Below the pieces are notes generated by a model, which ran no database searches, was not told the DNA's origin, and saw only the letters and a list, made by a program, of their open reading frames with translations. A DNA stretch of 64,000 nt from Flavobacteriaceae bacterium (GTDB lineage Bacteria; Bacteroidota; Bacteroidia; Flavobacteriales; Flavobacteriaceae), in NCBI GenBank assembly GCA_009886625.1, contig QXZA01000029.1, positions 102,024 to 166,023 on the forward strand, in the 5' to 3' direction. How positions within the stretch are numbered: the first letter of the stretch is position 1; the number at the start of each line of letters is the position of its first letter. The position numbers and the translations under genes are program-made. This document shows positions 54,651 to 63,987 of this stretch, piece by piece.

Positions 54651-54747
54651 TTCAATCTTTTCTTAAAAGTATCGGATAGCTAAAGAGTTTTAAAAAATTT
54701 AACAAAAAACCCATTTATTCTATTTTCAAAATAATTGATTTTTTATC

Positions 54748-56445
54748 TTGCAAATAAATCAACCCTCACGAAGTTATATTATCAAATTCAGCATTATTCC
54801 CTTATTGTTATCATTCCCTCTGAGTCTTACCTCTCATGCACAGGAGATCAATCCATGGACTCCACCTTTGGATATTCCCATTCAACTATCTGGTACGTTT
54901 GGTGAACTCAGAAACAATCATTTTCATGCAGGTTTAGACATTCGAACCCAAGGAAGACAAGGCTTGGAAGTTAAGAGTGTCTTGCCAGGAAAAATTAAAA
55001 GAATTAGGGTGAGTACAAGCGGTTATGGCAAAGCTCTTTATGTTCAACACTTTGACGGCACTACTTCAGTTTATGCACATCTCAAAAAGTTTGCTCCAAA
55101 AATTGAAGCCTATGTGAAAGCAAAACAATATCAAAAAGAATCGTTTACACTACAATTATTCCCGAAAGATGACGAATTAGACATCGAACAAGAAGAATTA
55201 ATTGGATACTCTGGAAATACTGGAGGCTCAAGTGGACCACATCTTCATTTTGAAATAAGAGATTCAAAGGATCAAAGCCCTTTAAATCCTATGCAGTATC
55301 CACTATCAATTCAAGATACTCAGCGTCCACAGATTCAAAACTTTTATATCTACTCTAGTGCAGACAATTATCAGTCAAAAAAAGAGTACCCATTAAATAA
55401 AAAAAATGACAGCGTATACACTACAGCCGCTATTGAAACTGGAGGTGCTATACAGGTTGGACTCCGTCTATTTGATAGACAAAACTTATCCTACAGTAAA
55501 AATGGAATTTACAGTGCGTCGGTAAGGCTTAATGGAAAAGAAAAGTTTTCCTATTCAATAGATCGTATATCATTTGAAGATTCTAAAAGCATTAATCTAA
55601 TCATAGACTATAAAAATTTAAAACAAAACAGAAAGAGAATTCAACGATTTGCTAAAAATCCTGAAAGTAAGTTTACTTTTTTAAAAGAATCCCCTTTGGA
55701 TGGAACTTTACAACTAACTCCAAATAAATCATACCAACTCCTTGTCAGAGTAAGTGACTACAAAGGAAATGCAACCTATGTTGAAGCCTATCTTTCAGGA
55801 ATTGATGCACCTAAAGCAATCTCAAAGCAGACAAATAATGTAATAGATCCCATAAAGGATTATTTATTTGATTTTGATTCAACATCAGTCTATTTTCCCA
55901 AAAAAACATTTTTCCAAAAAGCAGATATTCAAGTAGAATATACAGGAGACACCCTTAGGGTAGGGAAGGATATAATTCCATTAAAAAATCCTTATGAAAT
56001 TAGCTTTACAATTCCCAAGATGGATAGCTTGGAGAGAGAACAATCATTTATAGGAAAATTAGACAGGAAGGGGAAACCCTATTTTGTGAGTTCAAAAATA
56101 GAGGATAATAAATGGATTGCGAAGTCAAAGACTCTTGGTGATTTTATAATCAGCCGAGATTCTATCTCACCCAAAATTGTTCCACTAAACTTTAAGAACA
56201 AACAATGGCTCTCCAATTACAGTTTTTTGAAATTTAAAATCACAGATGATTATTCGGGAATTAAGTCCTACAGAGGAGAGATCAATGGCAAATGGATTCT
56301 GTTAGAACACGAGCCAAAAAAAAATACTTTAATTTATGATTTTGATGATCTCAAATTTGATCAAGCACTTCACCAATTGAACATTGAAGCTGAAGATTTT
56401 GCTGGAAACAAAACAAATTTTTCTACTGACTTTTACCGGAAATAA
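54748..56445 (+). CDS. M23 family metallopeptidase (LytM-type), exported
   Basis: A 565-residue protein with a signal peptide ending at TSHAQ (about residue 32). The LytM/M23 domain spans about residues 40-185: NNHFHAGLDIRTQGRQG gives the HxxxD zinc ligands, and SSGPHLHFEIRD gives HxH. It should cut peptidoglycan cross-bridges or act in outer-membrane biogenesis. The remaining 370 residues are beta-rich and unassigned. No ATG exists before the signal peptide; the TTG at 54748 is the likely start. Confidence 0.85.
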   Translation: MQINQPSRSYIIKFSIIPLLLSFPLSLTSHAQEINPWTPPLDIPIQLSGTFGELRNNHFHAGLDIRTQGRQGLEVKSVLPGKIKRIRVSTSGYGKALYVQHFDGTTSVYAHLKKFAPKIEAYVKAKQYQKESFTLQLFPKDDELDIEQEELIGYSGNTGGSSGPHLHFEIRDSKDQSPLNPMQYPLSIQDTQRPQIQNFYIYSSADNYQSKKEYPLNKKNDSVYTTAAIETGGAIQVGLRLFDRQNLSYSKNGIYSASVRLNGKEKFSYSIDRISFEDSKSINLIIDYKNLKQNRKRIQRFAKNPESKFTFLKESPLDGTLQLTPNKSYQLLVRVSDYKGNATYVEAYLSGIDAPKAISKQTNNVIDPIKDYLFDFDSTSVYFPKKTFFQKADIQVEYTGDTLRVGKDIIPLKNPYEISFTIPKMDSLEREQSFIGKLDRKGKPYFVSSKIEDNKWIAKSKTLGDFIISRDSISPKIVPLNFKNKQWLSNYSFLKFKITDDYSGIKSYRGEINGKWILLEHEPKKNTLIYDFDDLKFDQALHQLNIEAEDFAGNKTNFSTDFYRK

Positions 56446-56458
56446 AACCGATGTTTAT

Positions 56459-57601
56459 TTAGACTACAAACTCTTTAAAAACATGAATCAAATAATCAAT
56501 TTCCTTTTTTGTATTGAAAATAGAAAAAGAAAACCGTAACGAGGGCCATTCATTTGCTGGAGCGTCTTGAATTGCATTTAAAACATGAGACCCAGTATTA
56601 CTTCCTGACTGGCACGCACTTCCTTTTGAACAAGAAATACCTTTAAGGTCCAGATGGAAATCTAACATGGCTCCTTTTTCCTTTGAAATAGGTAATGCAA
56701 CATTCACTAAAGTAAAAGTACTCCCCTCTTCCACTCCAGAAAGACCGTTGAAAATTACCTCAGGAAAAACGTTCTTTATTTCACTAATAAAATAGCTTTT
56801 CAGGCTCATCAATTGTTTTTTTTCTTCTTCATAGTTTTCATAAGCCAACTCTAAGGCCTTATGCATCCCAACAATATTGTGAACAGACTCTGTTCCCGCA
56901 CGTAAACCTCGTTCCTGGGAGCCTCCATGAATAAATGGCTGTAGCCCTGAATTTCTTTTAACAAAAGAAAAACCAACCCCTTTTGGTCCATGAAATTTAT
57001 GTGCCGCAGCAGAAAGAAAATCGATTGGAAGTTTTTCGAGATCAAAAGTAAAATGTCCTACACCTTGAACAGCATCAGAATGAAACAAGGCATTATTTTG
57101 ATGACACAATTTTCCAACTGTTGAAAGGTCTAAAATATTCCCAATTTCATTGTTAACATGCATCAGAGAGACCAGTTTTTTAGAATTATCCGATTGTAAT
57201 AAGGCCTCGAGGTGCTCAATGTCAATGGAACCGTCTTTAGAAAGATTAACATACAATATCTTAATTCCATTATTTGCCTCAAGTGCTTCCATTGCGTGAA
57301 TAACTGCATGATGTTCAATTCGTGATGAAATAATTGTGGTAACCCCTAAATCTTTTACCGCACAATGAAGAATCATATTATCCGACTCCGTTCCTCCAGA
57401 AGTAAATATAATTTCCTGTGGGGCTGCATTTAACAGCTTAGCTATTCCTTTTCTTGCGGTTTCTAAATTTGATTTTGCAGTCCTACCAAAAGCGTGAACA
57501 GAAGATGGGTTTCCATAGCAATCTTCCATTACTTTAGAAATCGTTTGAATTACTTCTTTTCTGAGAGGTGTAGTAGCGGCATTATCTAAATAAATATTCA
57601 T
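56459..57601 (-). CDS. Cysteine desulfurase (NifS/IscS-like)
   Basis: A 380-residue PLP enzyme that takes sulfur from cysteine for iron-sulfur clusters or thiolated tRNA. YLDNAATTPLRKEVIQTISK opens the fold, GGTESDNMIL is the cofactor-binding loop, SAAAHKFHGPKGVGF has the Schiff-base lysine, and ISCSKGSACQSGS carries the active-site cysteine loop. It is 20 bases downstream of rocD on the same strand; whether they share a transcript is not clear. No iscU or suf gene is near. Confidence 0.9.
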   Translation of the reverse strand: MNIYLDNAATTPLRKEVIQTISKVMEDCYGNPSSVHAFGRTAKSNLETARKGIAKLLNAAPQEIIFTSGGTESDNMILHCAVKDLGVTTIISSRIEHHAVIHAMEALEANNGIKILYVNLSKDGSIDIEHLEALLQSDNSKKLVSLMHVNNEIGNILDLSTVGKLCHQNNALFHSDAVQGVGHFTFDLEKLPIDFLSAAAHKFHGPKGVGFSFVKRNSGLQPFIHGGSQERGLRAGTESVHNIVGMHKALELAYENYEEEKKQLMSLKSYFISEIKNVFPEVIFNGLSGVEEGSTFTLVNVALPISKEKGAMLDFHLDLKGISCSKGSACQSGSNTGSHVLNAIQDAPANEWPSLRFSFSIFNTKKEIDYLIHVFKEFVV

Positions 57602-57621
57602 AAAAAATTATATCAGAAAGT

Positions 57622-58899
57622 TTAAACCTCAAAAGTTTTTAGAGTGGAAAGGATAATATTTATACATTCTTCCAGCTGATCATCTGTCATAACCAAAGGA
57701 GGCGCAAATCTGATAATATTACCGTGGGTAGGTTTTGCTAAAAGGCCATTCTCTTTTAATTTCATACAAATATTCCAAGCAGTTTTACTCTCTTCTGAAT
57801 CGTTTATCACAATTGCATTTAAAAGTCCTTTCCCCCTCACCTTAGTTACAATTGAACTTGAATCAATATAAGTTTGTATGGCAGCTCTGAATCGCTTTCC
57901 TAAATATCTAGCGTTTTGAGTTAACTTTTCATCACGGATTACTTCCAAGGCTTCCATAGCAACAGTGCATGCCATGGGATTCCCTCCAAAAGTACTTCCA
58001 TGTTGACCGGGCTGAATTACATCCATTATATGACTATCACATAAAACAGCTGAAACTGGATAAGTCCCACCACTGATGGCTTTTCCCAAAATCAAAACAT
58101 CAGGACGTGTATAGGTCTGCTCTTGACGTTCGCAATGCCCCTCACAGCTACAATTTCCACAACTAGCCAATAATGAGCCGGTTCTTCCAATACCCGTTTG
58201 AATTTCATCTGCTATAAGTAAAACATTATATTCGGAACAAAGAGCTCGTGCTTTGGAAAGAAAATCCTCATCGGGAGTATAAACCCCAGCTTCACCTTGT
58301 ATGGGTTCAACTAAAAAGCCTGCAATGTTTGGGTGAGTTTCTAATATAGCTTCTAGAGCCTCTATATCATTGTACGGGATTGAAATAAAGCCAGAAGCGT
58401 GAGGTCCAAAGTGGTTTTTTGAATCAGGATCGCTAGAAAAAGAAATAATAGTAGAAGTTCGTCCATGAAAATTTTGAGAACAAACAATTATTTCTGCTCT
58501 ATTTTCGGGTATGTTTTTTTGTGTATAGCCCCATTTTCGGGTAATTTTTATTGCCGCTTCAACAGCTTCAGCACCCGTGTTGGAGGGTAACATTCTTTCA
58601 AAATTAAAATATCGGGTAATGTACTCCATGTATTTTCCCAATTTATCATTGTGGAAAGCTCTTGAAGTAAGTGTTAACACTTCCGCTTGTTTTTGTAATG
58701 CCTTTACAATTCTGGGATGACAATGTCCCTGATTTACTGCTGAATATGCAGAAAGGAAATCGAAATATTTTTTTCCTTCAACATCCCATAGATAGACACC
58801 TTCACCTCGTTCCAATACAGCGGGAATAGGATGGTAATCATGTGCTCCGTGGTCATGTTCGATAGCTATAAGCTGTTGTGAATGTGTTAAAGTTTCCAT
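57622..58899 (-). CDS. rocD: Ornithine aminotransferase with a Cys-rich insertion
   Basis: A 425-residue class III aminotransferase moving the delta-amino group of ornithine to 2-oxoglutarate. YFDFLSAYSAVNQGHCHPRI, MLPSNTGAEAVEAAIKIT, LIADEIQTGIGRTG and LILGKAISGGTYPVSAVL (Lys273 for PLP) are the hallmarks. Between the DEIQTG helix and Lys273 lies an extra loop with Cys247, 250, 252 and 256 (CGNCSCEGHC), absent from RocD of Bacillus and likely to hold a metal. Arginase at 8673 would supply ornithine. Confidence 0.9.
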   Translation of the reverse strand: METLTHSQQLIAIEHDHGAHDYHPIPAVLERGEGVYLWDVEGKKYFDFLSAYSAVNQGHCHPRIVKALQKQAEVLTLTSRAFHNDKLGKYMEYITRYFNFERMLPSNTGAEAVEAAIKITRKWGYTQKNIPENRAEIIVCSQNFHGRTSTIISFSSDPDSKNHFGPHASGFISIPYNDIEALEAILETHPNIAGFLVEPIQGEAGVYTPDEDFLSKARALCSEYNVLLIADEIQTGIGRTGSLLASCGNCSCEGHCERQEQTYTRPDVLILGKAISGGTYPVSAVLCDSHIMDVIQPGQHGSTFGGNPMACTVAMEALEVIRDEKLTQNARYLGKRFRAAIQTYIDSSSIVTKVRGKGLLNAIVINDSEESKTAWNICMKLKENGLLAKPTHGNIIRFAPPLVMTDDQLEECINIILSTLKTFEV

Positions 58900-59012
58900 A
58901 TTCTACTGTTTACATAAGAAATGAGTTAAAAAAATAAAAATGTTTATTCAAAAATACTACATATAGCCTCCAAAAACCTAAAAGAAATGACGATTTATTT
59001 TAGTAAGCCCTT

Positions 59013-59020
59013 TACATTTG
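59013..59020 (+). promoter_or_regulatory. -7 box for rlmD, nearly leaderless
   Basis: TACATTTG is a full TAnnTTTG match ending four bases before the ATG at 59025, so transcription would start at or beside the start codon. Confidence 0.5.
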
Positions 59021-59024
59021 TAGC

Positions 59025-60443
59025 ATGGCAAGAAAGAAGATAGACCGTATTGAAAAAGGACTCAAGGTTATTGATATTAACGCAAAAGGAATGGGCGTTG
59101 CAAAAAATAATGAAGGTGTTGTTTATTTTATCAAGGGTGTGATTCCAGGAGATGTTGTTGATGTTCAAGTGTATAAAAAAGGGAGAAGGTATTTTGAAGC
59201 GAAACCCATTCAATGGATTACAAAATCCCCGCACAGTACGACACCTCCTTGTGACTATTTTGGAGTTTGTGGTGGATGTAAATTGCAACACTTATCCTAC
59301 GAAGGCCAACTGGAATATAAAGAGAAGGGTGTACTCCATAATTTAAACAACATTGGAAAGATTGATATTGGAACTGTTTTACCAATCACAGGAGTTGAAA
59401 ATCCATACTATTATAGAAACAAAATGGAATTTTCTTTTTCGAATAAACGTTGGTTGACCTCAGAGGAAATTGCACAAGAGGGAGAAATTCAACGCAATGG
59501 ATTAGGCTTTCACAAACCTGGAATGTGGGATAAAGTCGTTGATATTGATCATTGTCATTTGCAAGCAGATCCCTCAAATGAAATTCGAAATGCCATAAGG
59601 TCTTTTGCAATAAAAGAAAAACTTGATTTTTTTGACACTAGAGAACAACAGGGCTTCTTAAGAACCTTAATGATTCGAAATACCTTAGGTGGTGAAGTGA
59701 TGGTTTTAATTCAATTCTTTAAAGAAGATCAAGAGAAAAGAGAATTACTGTTAAATTTTTTAAAAAGTCAATTTCCTCAAATCACTTCCTTGCTCTATTG
59801 CATTAACGATAAAGGAAATGACAGTCTTTATGATCAAAATATCGTTTGTTATTATGGGCAAGATTTCATTACCGAACACCTAGGCGATCTTCAATTTAAG
59901 ATTACTGCAAAATCCTTTTATCAAACAAATCCAAAACAAGCAGAAACACTTTATGCCATTGGAAAAGAATTTGCCAATTTAAAAGGAAGTGAAATTGTGT
60001 ATGACCTATATACAGGAACAGGAACAATCGCTTTGTCTCTAGCCAAGCAATGTGCAAAAGTCATTGGAATTGAATCTGTTCCAGAAGCCATAGAAGCTGC
60101 CCGTGAAAATGCTGTTTTTAATCAAATTGAAAATGCTTTTTTTGAAGTGGGTGACATGAAAGACTGTTTCAACGATTCGTTTGTGGAACAGCACGGAAAA
60201 GCAGATGTAGTCATTACAGATCCACCTAGAAATGGTATGCATGGTGATGTCGTAAAGCAGCTATTGAAATTAGCTCCTCCTCGCATCGTATATATAAGCT
60301 GTAATAGTTCTACTCAGGCTCGTGATTTAGAGCTAATGAAAGAAGCATACACTGTATTAAAAAGTCAAGCGGTTGATATGTTTCCACAAACCCACCATGT
60401 AGAAAATGTCGTACTTTTACAACGTAATGATATACATGAGTAA
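59025..60443 (+). CDS. rlmD: 23S rRNA (uracil-1939-C5)-methyltransferase RlmD
   Basis: A 472-residue SAM-dependent methyltransferase. The N-terminal TRAM domain runs to about residue 60. CDYFGVCGGCKLQHLSYEGQ with C-x5-C-x2-C supplies three ligands of the iron-sulfur cluster, and the cysteine in DIDHCHLQ supplies the fourth. The catalytic domain has YDLYTGTGTIALSLAKQC for SAM and ITDPPRNGMH with YISCNSSTQARDL, the nucleophilic cysteine. Related TrmA or other RumA-like enzymes cannot be fully excluded by eye. Confidence 0.9.
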   Translation: MARKKIDRIEKGLKVIDINAKGMGVAKNNEGVVYFIKGVIPGDVVDVQVYKKGRRYFEAKPIQWITKSPHSTTPPCDYFGVCGGCKLQHLSYEGQLEYKEKGVLHNLNNIGKIDIGTVLPITGVENPYYYRNKMEFSFSNKRWLTSEEIAQEGEIQRNGLGFHKPGMWDKVVDIDHCHLQADPSNEIRNAIRSFAIKEKLDFFDTREQQGFLRTLMIRNTLGGEVMVLIQFFKEDQEKRELLLNFLKSQFPQITSLLYCINDKGNDSLYDQNIVCYYGQDFITEHLGDLQFKITAKSFYQTNPKQAETLYAIGKEFANLKGSEIVYDLYTGTGTIALSLAKQCAKVIGIESVPEAIEAARENAVFNQIENAFFEVGDMKDCFNDSFVEQHGKADVVITDPPRNGMHGDVVKQLLKLAPPRIVYISCNSSTQARDLELMKEAYTVLKSQAVDMFPQTHHVENVVLLQRNDIHE

Positions 60444-60930
60444 AACGATTTTTAAATACAGCCTGACCACTCTTTTCATTTTCTTTTTTTTGAATTGTGA
60501 GAAAGATGATATCTGTATACAGGATATTCAAGAAACCCCAGACTTAATCCTTTTAATGCTGGATTCTGAGGATAATAATACAAGAAAAAGTCCTTTGGGT
60601 TTTAGAATTAGAGCTATAGGAACTGAAAATATACTCACACAATCAAATGGTGATTCGATTCCATTACCTTTAAACACTAAAGAAAAAATAACACAATTTG
60701 AATTCATATTAAATGAAGGTAATGACAATGAAAATATTGATACGCTGCAAATCAATTATCAAAGAATTGATCAATTTATCAACAGAGCCTGTGGTTATCG
60801 AGCCAATTTCATTTTACAAAAACCCTCAATAACACTCCTAAATCCTGGTAATGACTGGATCAAAGGTTATATCATTTTAAAAGACACCATTACAGATGAG
60901 AAAGCTGCACACCTGGGCATTTTGTATTAG
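60436..60930 (+). CDS. DUF6452 lipoprotein
   Basis: A 164-residue protein with a signal sequence ending FFLNC, the cysteine being the probable lipid anchor. The body (CEKDDICIQDIQETPDLIL then FRIRAIGTENIL) matches DUF6452, found in Flavobacteriia next to DUF6048 and rlmD. Role unknown. The ATG at 60436 overlaps the rlmD stop by eight bases, and its own end overlaps the DUF6048 start by 35 bases. Confidence 0.82.
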   Translation: MSKTIFKYSLTTLFIFFFLNCEKDDICIQDIQETPDLILLMLDSEDNNTRKSPLGFRIRAIGTENILTQSNGDSIPLPLNTKEKITQFEFILNEGNDNENIDTLQINYQRIDQFINRACGYRANFILQKPSITLLNPGNDWIKGYIILKDTITDEKAAHLGILY

Positions 60931-61645
60931 TTTTTTGTGCTTTAGTCTTTCGGGATTTGGACAAGGAAATGATAAAGAGGAATTGCAACCTATTGTAACT
61001 CTCGACACACTCAAACAAAAAGAAAAGACTCCTCTAAGTCTTCGTTTTGGTGCAGATTTATATCGTCTCACACGATCACAATTTTCAGATGAGTATAATG
61101 GCTTTGAATTTGTTACAGACTTACGTATCAGAAAAAAGATGTTCCTAGCGCTAGAAATTGGAAACGAGACAATAACCAAGCAATCTGAGCAAGTCAATTT
61201 CACAACTCGCGGAAGTTATTATAAAGTAGGTTTTGACTACAATATGTATGAAAATTGGGAAGGGATAAACAACCATGTACATTTAGGAGTCCGAATTGCA
61301 TCAAGTAACCACAGCCACATTCTAAACGCTTACACGCTTCTTGACAGAACGCCTTTTTGGCCCAATTTCGATGAAGCCGTTAATACAGGTTTTGCAACAG
61401 GAGAACGTTCAAACCTCAATGCACAATGGTTTGAAGTAGTTGCAGGGTTCAAGGTAGAATTACTCAGTAATATATATTTGGGATTGAGTTTGAGACTCAA
61501 TCGGTTACTTGACTATGAAAAACCTGAAAACTTTGATGCTGTTTATATTCCTGGATTTAACCAAAAGACAGACGAAAATAAGTTTGGAGCCAGTTTCAAT
61601 TACACGCTTACCTATAATATTCCTTTTGCTTCAAAAAAGAAATAG
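60896..61645 (+). CDS. DUF6048 outer-membrane beta-barrel-like protein
   Basis: A 249-residue protein with a signal peptide (to FGQG). LRFGADLYRLTRSQFSDEYN opens a series of alternating amphipathic strands (GSYYKVGFDYNMYENW, HVHLGVRIASSNHSH), fitting an outer-membrane barrel of the DUF6048 family. It overlaps the DUF6452 gene by 35 bases; the two are almost always neighbours, so they may act together. Function unknown. Confidence 0.82.
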   Translation: MRKLHTWAFCISFLCFSLSGFGQGNDKEELQPIVTLDTLKQKEKTPLSLRFGADLYRLTRSQFSDEYNGFEFVTDLRIRKKMFLALEIGNETITKQSEQVNFTTRGSYYKVGFDYNMYENWEGINNHVHLGVRIASSNHSHILNAYTLLDRTPFWPNFDEAVNTGFATGERSNLNAQWFEVVAGFKVELLSNIYLGLSLRLNRLLDYEKPENFDAVYIPGFNQKTDENKFGASFNYTLTYNIPFASKKK

Positions 61646-62809
61646 TTAATCCTCATTCAACTTATGAATACGCTTGGTTCCCTCATAAATAGGATAAAGC
61701 AACAGACGAGATTCTAATTTTCCGTTAAAGAGTTTAATCTTTCGACTTGGACGTAAACCAACAAACTTCAGTGCCTCCATATTGGAACTTATCATCCATG
61801 CTTGTGTGTTGGGAAAGCTTTGTTTAAAAGCATCGCCTATTCCTTGATACAACATATTCATATCCCCTTCAAGACGTTCGCCATAAGGAGGGTTCGTCAA
61901 CAAATGAAGAGGACCTTTGGTCTCCTTTTCCACTTGAAAAAAGTCTTTCTTTTCTAGGGAAATAAAATCACTAAGATTGGCATTTTCTACATTCTGTAGG
62001 GCTTTCTCAATGGCTGAAGGGGCCTTGTCAGAACCTTTAATTTGAATAGCAGGATTAGAAATTTTCTTTAACTGACTGTTTTTGATAGTTTCAAACAAAC
62101 TCTCATCCCAATCTTTCCATTTTTCAAAAGCAAAAAATTTTCGATTGATGTTTACTGGAATATTACAAGCAAAAAGTGCTGCTTCAATTATTATAGTCCC
62201 ACTCCCGCACATTGGATCATAAAAATCCGTATTACCCTGCCAACCTGAAAGTTGAATCAGTCCTGCAGCAAGAACCTCATTTAACGGTGCAATATTAGTT
62301 GCCGTTCTGTAACCACGATGATGAAGTGAAGCTCCCGAGCTATCCAAAGAGATAGTACATTGGTCATTTTGGATATGCAAATTGATTCGTAAATCTGGAT
62401 GATTCATTTCAACACTAGGACGGGCTTCAAATTGGTCTCTAAACTGATCCACCAAGCCATCTTTGGCTTTTTGTGAGGCATATTGGGAATGAGTGAAAAT
62501 CTCACCATAAACCACACTATCAATAACAAATTTGGAATCGACATCTAAATATTCTATCCATGGAAAATCTTTAAACAATTGATATAAATCTTGATCACTT
62601 TGAATCGTTGCGGTGTGTATGGGCTTCAGAATCTTTAAAGCAGTTCGCAAACACAGATTTGCTTTGTACATGAATCCTTTATCTCCTACAAAAGAAACTG
62701 CTCGGTTACCAATCTCTACTTCCTGTGCCCCTAGTTGTTTTAACTCCTTTGCTAGTATTTCTTCAAAACCAAAAAAAGTTTTGGCAAGCATTTTAAAATT
62801 TTGTTCCAT
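61646..62809 (-). CDS. rlmL: THUMP-domain RNA methyltransferase, RlmL-like
   Basis: A 387-residue SAM-dependent enzyme likely methylating a guanine N2 in 23S rRNA (the G2445 position in E. coli). KTFFGFEEILAKELKQLGAQ opens a ferredoxin-like/THUMP part (to about residue 160). The catalytic domain has FYDPMCGSGTIIIEAALF for SAM and LLTNPPYGERLEGD, the NPPY motif. Only the RlmL half of E. coli RlmKL is present, without the RlmK domain. The end is shared with the convergent DUF6048 gene, without a gap. Confidence 0.85.
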   Translation of the reverse strand: MEQNFKMLAKTFFGFEEILAKELKQLGAQEVEIGNRAVSFVGDKGFMYKANLCLRTALKILKPIHTATIQSDQDLYQLFKDFPWIEYLDVDSKFVIDSVVYGEIFTHSQYASQKAKDGLVDQFRDQFEARPSVEMNHPDLRINLHIQNDQCTISLDSSGASLHHRGYRTATNIAPLNEVLAAGLIQLSGWQGNTDFYDPMCGSGTIIIEAALFACNIPVNINRKFFAFEKWKDWDESLFETIKNSQLKKISNPAIQIKGSDKAPSAIEKALQNVENANLSDFISLEKKDFFQVEKETKGPLHLLTNPPYGERLEGDMNMLYQGIGDAFKQSFPNTQAWMISSNMEALKFVGLRPSRKIKLFNGKLESRLLLYPIYEGTKRIHKLNED

Positions 62810-62871
62810 GAGCGATATTAACCCTCAAAAATACTTTATTTTTAGGGACTTATTTAAAGAAGAAATTGAAG

Positions 62872-63555
62872 ATGAACATTTTATATTCTTTGGGGTTTGT
62901 TTTACCTTTTATAGGAGCCGTTTTGGGAATGGGTATCGCCTATTTTGTTAGTCCTAAAACACCCAATGGATTAAAACTGATTCTAGCGTTTAGCGGTGCT
63001 TTTTTGTTAGGCATAACCATCCTTCATCTCATGCCTGAAGTGTTTACAGATAAAGAATTTGAGGCGGGGCTTTGGATTATAGGAGGAATTATTTTACAAA
63101 TACTTTTGGAATATTTATCCCAAGGGGCTGAACACGGTCATACTCATTTGAAAGAAAACAAACTCCTTCCAAAAGTATTATTCATTAGTTTATGTCTTCA
63201 TGCTTTTATTGAGGGAATACCATTACAACAACAAAGTTCACTGGTATGGGGAATCTTTATCCACAAAATTCCTATTGGAATGGTACTCTTCTACATAATA
63301 TGGAATACAAATAATTCTAAAGCCGTTAAGTTCTTATTCCTCTTCGTCTTTACCCTCATGAGTCCACTTGGCAGTCTTGCCATTACCTATTTAGACTTTT
63401 TGAGTTCACTTCAACTACCCATAACAGCCATAGTCATGGGTATGCTTCTACATATAGCAACTACTATTCTTTTTGAAAGTAATCAAGGTCACTCCTTTAA
63501 TATTCGTAAACTCCTTACTATTCTCTTGGCATTTGCCATTTCATACTTTCTATAG
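62872..63555 (+). CDS. ZIP family metal transporter
   Basis: A 227-residue inner-membrane carrier of divalent metal ions, probably zinc, with about eight helices. ILHLMPEVFTDKEFE and ISLCLHAFIEGIPLQQQS carry the metal-site residues (HAFIEG in the fourth helix, and IHKIPIGMVL in the fifth, each with His and Glu or Pro). The usual histidine-rich loop is EHGHTHLKENK. The ATG at 62872 was taken over the TTG six bases upstream. Confidence 0.87.
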   Translation: MNILYSLGFVLPFIGAVLGMGIAYFVSPKTPNGLKLILAFSGAFLLGITILHLMPEVFTDKEFEAGLWIIGGIILQILLEYLSQGAEHGHTHLKENKLLPKVLFISLCLHAFIEGIPLQQQSSLVWGIFIHKIPIGMVLFYIIWNTNNSKAVKFLFLFVFTLMSPLGSLAITYLDFLSSLQLPITAIVMGMLLHIATTILFESNQGHSFNIRKLLTILLAFAISYFL

Positions 63556-63891
63556 TCACCTTTCATTACATTTTACTTACCGTTTAACGAATTTCTCCTA
63601 GCACCAAGTACTTCACTCTTTCTAATTACATATATTTTTTTGACATTCGTAACAAGTAAGAATCAAAACTATATTTACTTGAAAAAAAACAAAAACATAG
63701 TACCCAAAAAAACCTCAATAAAAACATTTTTCCAGAGGTTTAGATTGTTACTTCCTCTCGTTGTAACCTCTCAAAGTCTTGCACCTACTTCATTCTGTGC
63801 TTTCAACACTAAAAACAATCTAGTAACCTCCTTAACTTTTAAATCTCATAGCACTTGACCTATTTTTTTTGATTTTTTGATTTTAAATGCG
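63556..63891. other. Stretch without a convincing gene
   Basis: No frame with an ATG start and family-like sequence was found. The + strand frame at 63640-63858 starts with TTG, is basic and low in complexity, and looks accidental. The sequence GAGGTTTAGATT..GTAACCTC around 63735-63775 can fold in more than one way, and on the minus strand AACCTC..GAGGTT followed by T runs (about 63740-63710) resembles a terminator, so a small RNA on the minus strand is possible but unsupported. Confidence 0.4.
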
Positions 63892-63922
63892 AAAAACCTC
63901 ACTTACCCTGGTGAGGTTTTTT
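63892..63922. terminator. Bidirectional hairpin terminator
   Basis: CCTCAC, an eight-base loop and GTGAGG form a stem between a run of five A and a run of six T. It separates the + strand ZIP gene from the minus-strand rRNA region. Confidence 0.7.
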
Positions 63923-63950
63923 ATTTATTTGACATATCAAAGTTAAGTCC

Positions 63951-63986
63951 AAAAAAAAGACCCATTCACATTTGTGAATGGGTCTT
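63951..63986 (-). terminator. Strong terminator after the 5S rRNA
   Basis: On the minus strand AAGACCCATTCAC, a short loop and GTGAATGGGTCTT form an uninterrupted stem of about 13 bp, followed by eight T. It lies just after the end of the probable 5S rRNA. Confidence 0.85.
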
Positions 63987-63987
63987 C

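Noticed and set aside
63640..63858. A + strand frame of 72 codons after the ZIP transporter gene
   Set aside because: It starts with TTG, has no recognisable motif, is low in complexity and lies between terminator-like structures; most likely accidental.
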